From contig RAZJ01000025.1 of the NCBI GenBank assembly GCA_003612625.1, forward strand, positions 1-39,762: a stretch of DNA of 39,762 bases, in the 5' to 3' direction. Positions 32,680 through 39,762 of the stretch are shown here, one piece after another; position 1 is the first letter of the stretch; each line of letters begins with the position of its first letter. Made by a program: the position numbers and the translations under genes. The notes under the pieces are model-generated. The model saw nothing but the letters and a program-made list of their open reading frames with translations, made no database searches and was not told the DNA's origin. This stretch comes from a bacterium 1XD42-1 (GTDB taxonomy: Bacteria; Bacillota; Clostridia; Oscillospirales; Ruminococcaceae).

Positions 32680-34083
32680 TTATTTTTCCTGGGGCAGTAA
32701 AATCATTACTTTTGTCCCAATATGTTCCTTTGAAGTAATCAGCAGGGAACCGCTGTGCATGGTAATGATTTCATTAGCTACTGCTAAACCGATACCGGAA
32801 CCCCGGCGGGTTGAATTTGCTTTGAAAAATTTTTCCCTGACCCTTGGCAAATCCGTTTCTTTAATCCCTAAGCCGGTATCTTCTACGATAATCGCAATAT
32901 CACTGCCGCTAAGGTTTGCCTTTATGGTAATGGTATCCCCTTCATCTGTATATTTTAACGCATTATCAATGACATTTACAAAGACCTGCCGCAAACGGTT
33001 CCGATCCCCATAAAAAGGTGCAATCAAATCCGGTTCCTGATAAAGCAGAATTTTCTTTTCATGTTTTGCCCGTTCTTCAAACATCAATACAGCATCTGAC
33101 AGCTCCGCAATTAAGTCCATCCGTGTACGGTCCAACTGCATATGGCCGCTCTGCAAACGGCTGAAATCCAGCAGTTCTTCTACCATTTGTGCCAGCCGTT
33201 CTGTTTCCCCATTGATAACCCGCATCCCTTTATGGAGAATTTGGGAATCCACTTCTTCGCCCATGCTGGTCAGGGTTTCTGCCCAGCCTTTGATGGCAGT
33301 CAGCGGGGTCCGCAGTTCATGGGAAACAGAAGAAATAAATTCATTTTTCATTTTCTCATTGGCTGCCAGTTCTTCCGCCATATAATTGATGGTATCACAT
33401 AATTCTCCGATTTCATCATCATTTTGTTTCTGCAGCCGGGCTTCAAAATTGCCATGGGCAATGGCGCGGGCTGTATTGCCTACCTCCCCCACGGGATTTA
33501 CAATGGAATTGATAAAATAAGAGCTGGAAAAGATGACAAAAAATAAAATTGCAACAGCAACCAGCCCTAATACCATGATAAATAAAAAAATCTGTTTGTC
33601 TACCCGTTCTAAAGAAACGGCAAACTGCATAGCGCCTAACTGTTGATTTTCCTTGACCGGGGAAGGCAGAACCACAATCATAATTTTTTCCCCATTAACT
33701 TTTTCCGAAAAGCTCATGGCTTCATCTGACGACATGGCAGTCTGAAACTGCTGTAAATAAGGGTTAGTTTCCGGCGCAAAGCCGCTGGAAGTCAAAATAA
33801 CCTGACCGTCAATATCCACTGCCATCAATTCCATAACAGCCCGTTCAGAAAAAGTTTCTACCAGATCCCGTACCTGTGTATTAAAATCACCAGAACTGTC
33901 TTCGGATAAGGAAGTAAGCTGGGCTTTTACAATATTCGCTTGTGCCAGGACAGTGGAACGGGCATTGGTATAAAAAAATGTATGGATTCCAGCGGCAAAA
34001 ATGAAAATCAAAGCCAGCAGGATCACCAGGATGACGCACATATTATTGAAAAGCCAACGCTTTGTAATTTTCTTGACAGCCAA
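32680..34083 (-). CDS. HAMP-domain sensor histidine kinase
   Basis: The 467-residue membrane kinase has a first helix (about 13-33), an extracytoplasmic sensor domain of about 130 residues, a second helix (about 165-192) and a HAMP linker. Then come HisKA with His255 in SSVSHELRTPLTAI and a HATPase_c domain (NVIDNALKY N box, VEDTGLGIKETDL, GSGIGLAVANEI). It phosphorylates the response regulator encoded just upstream on the transcript (33 bp gap). The sensor domain resembles a single-Cache (PAS-like) fold by its VMELMAVDIDGQVILTSSGF strand pattern; the ligand is unknown. Confidence 0.95.
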   Translation of the reverse strand: MAVKKITKRWLFNNMCVILVILLALIFIFAAGIHTFFYTNARSTVLAQANIVKAQLTSLSEDSSGDFNTQVRDLVETFSERAVMELMAVDIDGQVILTSSGFAPETNPYLQQFQTAMSSDEAMSFSEKVNGEKIMIVVLPSPVKENQQLGAMQFAVSLERVDKQIFLFIMVLGLVAVAILFFVIFSSSYFINSIVNPVGEVGNTARAIAHGNFEARLQKQNDDEIGELCDTINYMAEELAANEKMKNEFISSVSHELRTPLTAIKGWAETLTSMGEEVDSQILHKGMRVINGETERLAQMVEELLDFSRLQSGHMQLDRTRMDLIAELSDAVLMFEERAKHEKKILLYQEPDLIAPFYGDRNRLRQVFVNVIDNALKYTDEGDTITIKANLSGSDIAIIVEDTGLGIKETDLPRVREKFFKANSTRRGSGIGLAVANEIITMHSGSLLITSKEHIGTKVMILLPQEK

Positions 34084-34116
34084 CCGGATTCCCCTTTCTT
34101 GCTAAAGGGCAGGACT

Positions 34117-34821
34117 TTAAGCCTGCACCCACTTATATCCATACCCCCATACAGTAGCCAGATATTTGGGATGGCTGGGTTCATCTTCCAATTTCATCCG
34201 CAGACGGCGGACATTAACGTCTACAATTTTATCATCCCCAAAATAACTTTCACCCCATACCTGGTTTAAAATATCCTGACGGCCCAAAGCCGTATTGGGA
34301 TTGTGGAAAAAATATTCCAGCATTTGATATTCCACTTGTGTCAAATCCAACTGCTGCCCGTTTTTTGTAATGGTACGGCTTTTGATATTTAAAGTAAAAG
34401 GCCCTGACTGAAGCTCCGTAGCAGCAGGGGCTTGATTTTTTTCCGCAGCCATTGCGACACGGCGATGAATTGCGTCTACCCGTGCCACCAGCTCCGAAGG
34501 GGAAAAAGGTTTTGTAACATAATCGTCCGCACCAATCATTAAACCGTTTACTTTATCCATTTCCTGGCTTTTTGCCGTAAGCATAATGATCCCAATGGAA
34601 GAATTTTTTTCCCGAATCCGGCGGCATAATTCAAACCCGTCAATCCCAGGCATCATAACATCTAAAAGTGCTACATCAAAATAATCCGGGTTCCGTTCAA
34701 AAATTGCCAAAGCTTCTTCCCCGTTGGCAACGTCAACAACTTCATAACCGGAACGTTTTAAATTGATCACTTCAAAATCACGGATCACGTCTTCATCTTC
34801 CACAATTAAAATCCGTTTCAT
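34117..34821 (-). CDS. OmpR/PhoB family response regulator
   Basis: The 234-residue protein has a receiver domain (acidic pocket EDED, phospho-acceptor Asp54 in ALLDVMMPG, Thr82 and Lys104 in TKPF) and a C-terminal winged helix (about 140-234; ALGRQDILNQVWGESYF, DVNVRRLRMKLED, TVWGYGYKW). It is the transcription factor of the pair with the kinase downstream. Its ATG overlaps the stop of the lipoprotein gene by 4 bp, so the three are one unit. Target genes cannot be told. Confidence 0.96.
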   Translation of the reverse strand: MKRILIVEDEDVIRDFEVINLKRSGYEVVDVANGEEALAIFERNPDYFDVALLDVMMPGIDGFELCRRIREKNSSIGIIMLTAKSQEMDKVNGLMIGADDYVTKPFSPSELVARVDAIHRRVAMAAEKNQAPAATELQSGPFTLNIKSRTITKNGQQLDLTQVEYQMLEYFFHNPNTALGRQDILNQVWGESYFGDDKIVDVNVRRLRMKLEDEPSHPKYLATVWGYGYKWVQA

Positions 34822-36290
34822 GTTTCAAAAACTCCTTTCCGTTCAGTCAGGGAAAACATTTTATCTTTTAATTGTTCCATTGTAATGCTTAAAGAACCAG
34901 AAGCAGTTTCTGGAATATATGCGTAATAGGTAAAAGCGCCCCGTACAGCTAGAACCGTATAATTTTCAATGGATCTGTCCTGATAATCCTTATGGGAAAC
35001 CACCCGTATCCGCATAAGCTCGGATGACCAGTCCTCTAAAGGATTATTTTGTAACTGGCTGTTATATTCGATAAAACGCCATTCATTATTTTCCGGCTGG
35101 TTTACAACAGTCACATGATCCACCCATGAAGGCGGGAATTCTACTTGATAACCGCTGTTCCAGTTAATAGCGGCTGAATAAACATTTCCCAGAGCATTAT
35201 TTTGCAAATGCTTATATTGGGTTAAATAGATCTGATCTGCTGCATCATAGTCTTCATATCCCGGCATCAAACGGCCCGTAGGAATTTCAATAATGCCATC
35301 GCCGTTCAGATCCCTGCAAATATCGGTATTTCCTGACCTGCGGGTCAATTCATATAATGTAAAAGCGTTGATTTCTCCGGAATCATCTTCCATGGAACCT
35401 GCCCCATCTGCTGGAGAATCTTCAGAAAGATCTGACATATCCTCCCAAATAATATTTCTTAGGAACTTGCCGGCGGATCTGCGGTTATCTTCTCCGGAAG
35501 GCCGTTCACAAACAAAAACCTCTGTTACCAGGGTATCCTCCAAAATTTCATCAATAAAGATCCCGATTCTGGGATCGGTCTGGGAAATACGGCCTGAAAT
35601 AATGCCGGCACATCCCATCATATAATCAGACAGTGCAACATCATTGGCATAAACATCTACTGTAAAGCCATTATATGCAAAAAGATGCAGCCAATGGGAA
35701 CGGTCATCCCGGTCAATGGAAATCAAAGCCAGTTCGGATAACTGATCCCCATCTAAATCAGCCGCTAGATACGTTTCGTAAGACTGGGGCCCGTCTTTCA
35801 AGCGGTTTTCCAGCCGCCCGTTAAGATAAGAATAAATAGCAAGGCGCTTCTGCTGGCCGGAAACATCGCTCCATCCAACCAAAATATCATATCTGGATGG
35901 ATCTGTCATAGGGGCAAATTCAACAAATTCAACATTTCCTTCCGGCCCACCTATGGCATAAGGGGAATACCATTTTCCATCCGGCATCCGGTCCAGCACC
36001 GACAGGAAAGTAGAATCAGAAGCATTTGTCATATAAAATACCAAAGCTTCATCCTGGCTGTCCCCGTCAATATCCTGAAAAATAAAAGCAGAACGGTGTT
36101 CTCCAGATTTTGGGTATTTAAAGGTTAAATTTTCCGAATTAACCGATGCAATCAGGGCATTTTCAATTTCCCGCTGTTCCTCTGTCAGGCGGGGCGGCCG
36201 TAAAAGTTCTTCATTTTGGAAAGGCGCTGCTCCCGTGCAGGAAGACAATAACACACACAGTACCAAAAGCATACAAAATACACGGGTCAT
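34818..36290 (-). CDS. Large lipoprotein with FG-GAP/VCBS-like calcium loops, linked to the two-component system
   Basis: The 490-residue protein has a lipoprotein signal peptide ending in the lipobox LLSSCTG (Cys18). It carries at least three Asp-rich loops spaced along the chain: DIDGDSQDE, DLDGDQLSE and DLNGDGIIE. These match the calcium-binding loop of FG-GAP/VCBS beta-propeller repeats. An acidic insert (DLSEDSPADGAGSMEDDSG) separates the last repeat. It would sit on the outer face of the membrane. Translational coupling to the regulator and kinase suggests it is part of the signal input. The ATG follows AGGAGG. Ligand unknown. Confidence 0.88.
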   Translation of the reverse strand: MTRVFCMLLVLCVLLSSCTGAAPFQNEELLRPPRLTEEQREIENALIASVNSENLTFKYPKSGEHRSAFIFQDIDGDSQDEALVFYMTNASDSTFLSVLDRMPDGKWYSPYAIGGPEGNVEFVEFAPMTDPSRYDILVGWSDVSGQQKRLAIYSYLNGRLENRLKDGPQSYETYLAADLDGDQLSELALISIDRDDRSHWLHLFAYNGFTVDVYANDVALSDYMMGCAGIISGRISQTDPRIGIFIDEILEDTLVTEVFVCERPSGEDNRRSAGKFLRNIIWEDMSDLSEDSPADGAGSMEDDSGEINAFTLYELTRRSGNTDICRDLNGDGIIEIPTGRLMPGYEDYDAADQIYLTQYKHLQNNALGNVYSAAINWNSGYQVEFPPSWVDHVTVVNQPENNEWRFIEYNSQLQNNPLEDWSSELMRIRVVSHKDYQDRSIENYTVLAVRGAFTYYAYIPETASGSLSITMEQLKDKMFSLTERKGVFET

Positions 36291-36457
36291 GGACAGCCTC
36301 CTTTTTTATAAGAATAAAGAACCAATGATAAGTTTATAGCAAAAATCAATCCCTGTCAATGAAATTCCTTTTTATTGATGATCCTTTTCCGCCCTCTTTT
36401 TTTATCATCATTTTTATGGTATTATCTTTGTAATAAACCAGCAGAAGGAAAAGAGGC

Positions 36458-37207
36458 TTGCCAAAAGTGCTTTCAATCGGGGTATGCGACGATAATATGA
36501 TAGAATGTACAGTTTTGTCCCAAAAAATAAAAAGACTGCTTTCCCTGAAAGGGATTGCAGCAGCCGTATCAGATTTTTATAGTGGACAAGCCCTTTTGAT
36601 ATGGGAACAAAAGATAGATATTCTTTTTTTAGATATTAAAATGGCATCTCTCAATGGATTGGAAACAGCAAAATTATTAAGGGAGCAGGGGCAGGATTTT
36701 TTATTGATTTTCATTACGTCTGCGGAAGAATATGTATATGACGCTTTTGAAGTGGAAGCCTTCCGGTATCTGTTAAAGCCAGCAGATGATTTTAAATTGG
36801 AGCAATCCCTTTTTGCGGCTGTTGAGAAAAAACGGAAAAATCCAAGCAATTTTTTTATATTTCACCGGAACCACGAAGTTATCAAAATCAATTTAGATGA
36901 AGTTTTTTATTTTGAAATCACCGGAAGGGTTATAAAAGCCCATTTAAAAATGGGCTGTGAGGAATTTTATGGAAAAATCAGCACTTTGGAGGAGAGTTTA
37001 CTTGATTTGGAATTTTTCCGGTGCCATAAAAGCTATCTTGTAAATTTGAAATTCGTAGGAAGTTTTTCTAAAACAGAAATTATCATGGAAAATGGAGAAT
37101 GCCTTTTCTTATCCAGACGCCGTACAGAAGCTTTTTCCAAAGCATTTCTATCCTATTTAAAGAAAAGCGGCGGTTTAATAGATGTGAATCCTGGGGAAAG
37201 TATGTGA
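36458..37207 (+). CDS. LytTR-family response regulator (AgrA/ComE-like)
   Basis: The 249-residue protein joins a receiver (acidic pair Asp11-Asp12, phospho-acceptor Asp59 in LFLDIKMASLNGLET, Lys107 in LLKPAD) to a C-terminal LytTR DNA-binding domain (about 133-235; IKINLDEVFYFEITGRVIKAHL, FFRCHKSYLVNLKFV, LSRRRTEAF). Relatives control quorum-sensing, bacteriocin or virulence genes. The start is TTG at 36458 with AAGGAA; a GTG three codons on, better spaced from GAGG, is the alternative. The cognate kinase follows directly. No agrB, agrD or bacteriocin precursor is seen beside it. Confidence 0.92.
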   Translation: MPKVLSIGVCDDNMIECTVLSQKIKRLLSLKGIAAAVSDFYSGQALLIWEQKIDILFLDIKMASLNGLETAKLLREQGQDFLLIFITSAEEYVYDAFEVEAFRYLLKPADDFKLEQSLFAAVEKKRKNPSNFFIFHRNHEVIKINLDEVFYFEITGRVIKAHLKMGCEEFYGKISTLEESLLDLEFFRCHKSYLVNLKFVGSFSKTEIIMENGECLFLSRRRTEAFSKAFLSYLKKSGGLIDVNPGESM

Positions 37208-37211
37208 TTGC

Positions 37212-38540
37212 GTGCCTGTTTTAAAAAGTTTAACCATGATGTGTTATGGATATGCAATATTCTGTTTTTATGAGAAAAATTTCATTTCCCAATACCGTAC
37301 TGTGGTTGCAGCAGCTGCATTTATTTTGTATGAATGGCTCATTGATTATTGCTTATTAGGACATTTTGTATCTCATTATTTTTTATCTGTTACACTTTCC
37401 CAAATTGGCCTTATATTTTTGACCATTCTCTTATGGAAAGGGCCTTTTTTAAATAAAGTATCTCTTTCTATTGTTGTTTTTACCATTCAGGAATTGGTAT
37501 CTTATTGTGTGGAATCTTTGTTAAGCCTTTGCTTTTTCGCCGCATCTGATTCAGAAGGGATTTTATATCCTTTATGGGTTTATCAAGGAGCTGGTTTATT
37601 GCGTTATTTTGCCTGCTGTGCTTTTCTTCTTTTTCTTTCCCGCCATTATAACCACTTGGGAAATATTCCACCTAAAAAAACAATGATATTATTGCTGTTT
37701 CCATCCCTGTTTATCATTATTGCTTTGGAAAGCTCATTTTATTTTTTTTATGATGTCCACATTATTCAAGTCCTTCATCATCTTCAATTAGGGTGGAGTG
37801 GTAAGGAGCTTTATTTTTATTGTGCAGATATTGGATTTCTTTTATTGATTTCCACTATGGGACTATTAACCAATCTTTCGATTTTGTTGTATGCAAACCG
37901 TTCTGTCCGGCAGGATTTCATTCAACAGCAGCAGCAATCCCAAATTAACTATTATAAAAAAGTACAGGAACAACAAAAACAGCTATTATCTTTCAAACAT
38001 GATATAAAAAATCATAATATTGCTTTGCAAAGCCTTGCTGAAGCAGGCAAATTAGAAGAATTGCAGTCTTATCTGAATCAAATAACAAAAACAAGCGGCA
38101 TTCTGAATCAGGAAATCCATACAGGAAATGGGATGGCCGATGCAATTCTAACAGAAAAGATAACGGCTGCTCAAAAAAGGGGAATTTCTTTTCATTGGGA
38201 TGCTGTATTTCCGACTAATGGTTTTATTTGTGATTATGATTTATGTGTAATTTTAGGAAATGCCTTAGATAATGCTTTAGAATCCTGTGAGAAATACAAG
38301 GGAAAACAGCCCTTTATTCATTTGAAAGCCTGTCCTGTAAAAAATTATTTTTTATTAGAGATTCAAAACAGCATGATTCTCAGTCCATATGGCCAGCTTT
38401 TTCATTCTTCTAAACCGAATCCGGAATTTCATGGATTAGGATTAAAGCAAATACAAGATACTGTAAAGAAAAATCATGGACAATTCGATATTTCTATAAA
38501 AAAAGAAATTTTCTGTCTGTCCCTCATGCTGCCCTTGTGA
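37212..38540 (+). CDS. AgrC-like sensor histidine kinase (GHKL)
   Basis: The 442-residue kinase has an N-terminal sensor of about six or seven membrane helices (residues 1-230) and a Gln-rich linker (QQQQQSQINYYKKVQEQQKQ). The phospho-acceptor His263 is in FKHDIKNHNIAL, typical of HPK10/AgrC kinases, followed by a short GHKL ATPase (ILGNALDNALESCEKY, HGLGLKQIQDTVKKNHG). Such kinases detect peptide signals. The start GTG is four bases after the regulator's stop. The gene is more AT-rich than its neighbours. It should phosphorylate the LytTR regulator. Confidence 0.93.
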   Translation: MPVLKSLTMMCYGYAIFCFYEKNFISQYRTVVAAAAFILYEWLIDYCLLGHFVSHYFLSVTLSQIGLIFLTILLWKGPFLNKVSLSIVVFTIQELVSYCVESLLSLCFFAASDSEGILYPLWVYQGAGLLRYFACCAFLLFLSRHYNHLGNIPPKKTMILLLFPSLFIIIALESSFYFFYDVHIIQVLHHLQLGWSGKELYFYCADIGFLLLISTMGLLTNLSILLYANRSVRQDFIQQQQQSQINYYKKVQEQQKQLLSFKHDIKNHNIALQSLAEAGKLEELQSYLNQITKTSGILNQEIHTGNGMADAILTEKITAAQKRGISFHWDAVFPTNGFICDYDLCVILGNALDNALESCEKYKGKQPFIHLKACPVKNYFLLEIQNSMILSPYGQLFHSSKPNPEFHGLGLKQIQDTVKKNHGQFDISIKKEIFCLSLMLPL

Positions 38541-38581
38541 GCCATTTATAACATCTATCCTGCCATATATGACACCTTCCC

Positions 38582-38615
38582 TCAATATAGGCTTTTACTT
38601 GCCGATATAAGTAAA
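38582..38615 (+). promoter_or_regulatory. Sigma-28 (SigD)-like promoter element within a palindrome
   Basis: GCCGATAT (38601-38608) is identical to the -10 of sigma-D flagellar promoters such as B. subtilis hag. TCAA (38582-38585), 15 bp upstream, is a partial match to the TAAA -35. The perfect arms TTTACTT (38594-38600) / AAGTAAA (38609-38615) flank it and could be an operator. Start would be near 38615, just before the ribosome binding site. Confidence 0.45.
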
Positions 38616-38635
38616 TGAGAAAGGAGGTGTGATTC

Positions 38636-39151
38636 ATGAGCAATTTACTCAGTGCAGGCGTTATGCAGGGGCTTATAGGAGCTTATACTTCTGTACAACA
38701 GGCAAATGTTTCTATGTCAGTTTATCATCAGGCGAAAACAGCTAATGATACGGAAACAGCAGAACGTGCTTTGGGGTATGCGACGGATTCTATGACAGAT
38801 GCACAGGATTCCAATGATGCAGCTCAGGAAGCTTTAGAGAAAGCCCAGGAAAAGGCTGCCGAAGAAGAAAAAGAAGCTCAAAAGGCTGAGTTGGAAAAGC
38901 CCAAAAAAGGAGAAACAAAGCCAGCTTCTGCTAAACCAAACAGCCAAAATTCCGAAATTCACTTAAAGCATCCTACCGACCGGATCGAAATCAGTAAGGA
39001 AGGCAAGGAATATACCAATACTTCCGAAGCACCAGAAAATACTTCCGGAGCCGAAAGTATCCCAGTAAGCCAGCCAGATACAGTAGAAAATCCTTTGCCT
39101 GAAATTTTGGCAAACGCTCAAAAAGCCAAAACAGCCCCAAAAACCTCATAA
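38636..39151 (+). CDS. Lys/Glu-rich protein with a FlgM-like DRIEIS motif
   Basis: The 171-residue protein starts SNLLSAGVMQGLIGAYTSVQQANVSMSVYHQAKT, a semi-hydrophobic region that looks like a motility or secreted-protein N-terminus rather than a signal peptide. An Ala/Glu/Lys-rich coiled coil follows (about 60-90, QEALEKAQEKAAEEEKEAQK), then the island PTDRIEISKEGKEY (about 114-127) and a Pro/Ser/Thr-rich tail. The island matches the protein at 7171. The ribosome binding site AGAAAGGAGGTGTGATTC is nearly fully complementary to the 16S 3' end, predicting high expression. Family not recognised. A strong terminator follows. Confidence 0.8.
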   Translation: MSNLLSAGVMQGLIGAYTSVQQANVSMSVYHQAKTANDTETAERALGYATDSMTDAQDSNDAAQEALEKAQEKAAEEEKEAQKAELEKPKKGETKPASAKPNSQNSEIHLKHPTDRIEISKEGKEYTNTSEAPENTSGAESIPVSQPDTVENPLPEILANAQKAKTAPKTS

Positions 39152-39158
39152 AAAACTT

Positions 39159-39192
39159 TCAGATGGGCAGGAATTTGTCCATCTGATTTTTT
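39159..39192 (+). terminator. Rho-independent terminator
   Basis: TCAGATGGGCA (39159-39169) / TGTCCATCTGA (39176-39186) followed by six T. Confidence 0.9.
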
Positions 39193-39219
39193 ATAAATAT
39201 CTGTTTTCTTTTATTCCTA

Positions 39220-39452
39220 GAGCGTGATTGAAGCAAGGTATACAAATCTCATATAGGTGAACGCCATCTTATCATACACTAAGCATCAGACAGACAGGAC
39301 AACCATAGGCGTCTATGACTGCATGGATTTTGGAACCGGCTCCTTCCCGATTGTGCTCAATTTCGTTTGGAGCCTCCTTTTTTCTTTATTTTACCATGAA
39401 AAAGGGGCTATGAACAAATGTTTTGTATACTTTTTATTTTTCAAACGCGCTC
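39220..39452. mobile_element. Short IS5-type element, internally deleted (MITE-like), with TA target duplication
   Basis: The ends are imperfect inverted repeats: GAGCGTGATTGAA...GTATACAAA on the left and, reversed, GAGCGCGTTTGAA...GTATACAAA on the right. TA flanks both ends (39218-39219 and 39453-39454), the duplication made by the IS427 group of IS5. The 233-bp interior holds a transposase fragment on the minus strand (39272-39379). The element cannot move by itself but could be moved in trans. Confidence 0.75.
39272..39379 (-). pseudogene. IS5-family transposase fragment
   Basis: The reading frame EIEHNREGAGSKIHAVIDAYGCPV matches the KIHALVDALGNP region around the first catalytic Asp of IS5/IS427-type transposases. 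It ends at a TGA soon after and has no start, so it is a fossil inside the element at 39220-39452. Confidence 0.7.
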
Positions 39453-39693
39453 TAACAAAAAAGGAAAACACTTTCCGAAATTTCTTTCAAAAAGTGTTCT
39501 CCCAAGCGTAAGTGCTATATTGTGCAATCAATTCATTCTGCATCACAATTCTTTGTATTTCTGCGAAAATTTGTTGTCAGTGAGGATTTGAAATGCCGCA
39601 ACCCCGCATAAATATCGGGTTTATTTGTCCAAAGGCTTCATTGTGGGGATTTTAAGTCAGTTTAATTTAAAATGGCTTATTTCCCTTTAACTA

Positions 39694-39762
39694 GGACGTG
39701 TTCACATAAGAGCATCCACAGCAAGAGCAAAATAGACAAAAGTCAAAAAGATGACATCAAGT
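39694..39762 (-). mobile_element. End of a second IS5-type element, running off the window
   Basis: TA (39692-39693) is followed by GGACGTGTTCACAT, like an IS427-type end. On the minus strand the frame LDVIFLTFVYFALAVDALM then TGA (39702-39704) resembles the hydrophobic C-terminus of IS5-family transposases. The rest lies outside. Between the two elements (39455-39691) I see no gene; only AT-rich sequence with short stop-broken frames. Confidence 0.55.

Noticed and set aside
38569-38610. Tiny frame MTPSLNIGFYLPI as a signal peptide precursor for the AgrC-like kinase
   Set aside because: No ribosome binding site, only 13 codons, and it overlaps the sigma-28-like promoter.
39455-39691. Minus-strand frame ending TDNKFSQKYKEL as a gene
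   Set aside because: Very short, broken by stops upstream and without a start; kept as unassigned sequence.
1-39762. CRISPR array
   Set aside because: No regularly spaced repeats seen on either strand.

Overview
The window looks like ordinary chromosome of a low-to-moderate GC Gram-positive anaerobe, most likely class Clostridia (Bacillota). The basis is the strong AGGAGG ribosome binding sites, near-consensus sigma-A promoters, DUF1385/PrmC, YtrA-type GntR, LytTR/AgrC-type and DUF819 families, a long-form PyrF, and frequent TTG starts. The genus cannot be fixed from sequence alone. Most genes lie on the minus strand in long, tightly packed operons.

Region by region: 1-236 is the end of an RNA operon (tRNA-Asn, 5S rRNA, terminator). 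258-1263 is a self-contained PadR regulator plus YjdF-like operon. 1267-4023 holds mutY and an amidohydrolase. 4114-5434 holds inorganic pyrophosphatase and a LexA-like S24 repressor. 5466-7166 holds a small membrane protein, a PflA-like radical SAM protein and a small hypothetical gene. 7171-7812 is an Ala/Ser-rich protein with a FlgM-like motif. 7951-14716 is the pyrimidine operon pyrC-pyrF-carA-carB with an elaborate leader. 14791-22008 is a minus-strand block with metG and tatD, then (after a possible terminator) a pRiA4b ORF-3-like gene, an acetyltransferase, a MATE exporter, a metallo-beta-lactamase-fold protein and an anchored hypothetical protein. 22095-25123 holds glpK facing an orphan ferredoxin/ASKHA (RACo-like) protein. 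25263-26551 holds a DUF3788 gene, an IS3 transposase fossil and a DUF4358 lipoprotein. 26788-29586 holds an amidohydrolase_2 gene and a YtrA-type GntR/ABC operon. 29672-36290 is a six-gene block (lipoprotein, response regulator, histidine kinase, DUF1385, PrmC, DUF819). 36458-39192 holds a LytTR/AgrC-type two-component pair and a lysine/glutamate-rich protein behind a sigma-28-like promoter element. The right edge carries two IS5-family fragments.

The most interesting signal is the pyr operon leader (14504-14716). A consensus-like promoter is followed by a 33-codon reading frame with a strong ribosome binding site. Its peptide (GMPLFFVLFPSFSD) resembles the E. coli PyrL attenuator peptide, it is coded by a very U-rich stretch, and its stop codon sits in the loop of a 10-bp hairpin followed by a U-rich run. 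This is the layout of UTP-sensing, translation-coupled attenuation as in E. coli pyrBI, unexpected in a lineage where PyrR attenuation is the rule. A short PyrR-loop-like core (UCCAGAGGG) in the same leader keeps the PyrR alternative open.

Second in interest are two unrelated-looking acidic, low-complexity proteins (7171-7812 and 38636-39151). They share a TDR(V/I)EIS(S/K)EG(R/K) motif like the one in FlgM, and the second has an upstream GCCGATAT, the -10 signature of the flagellar sigma factor.
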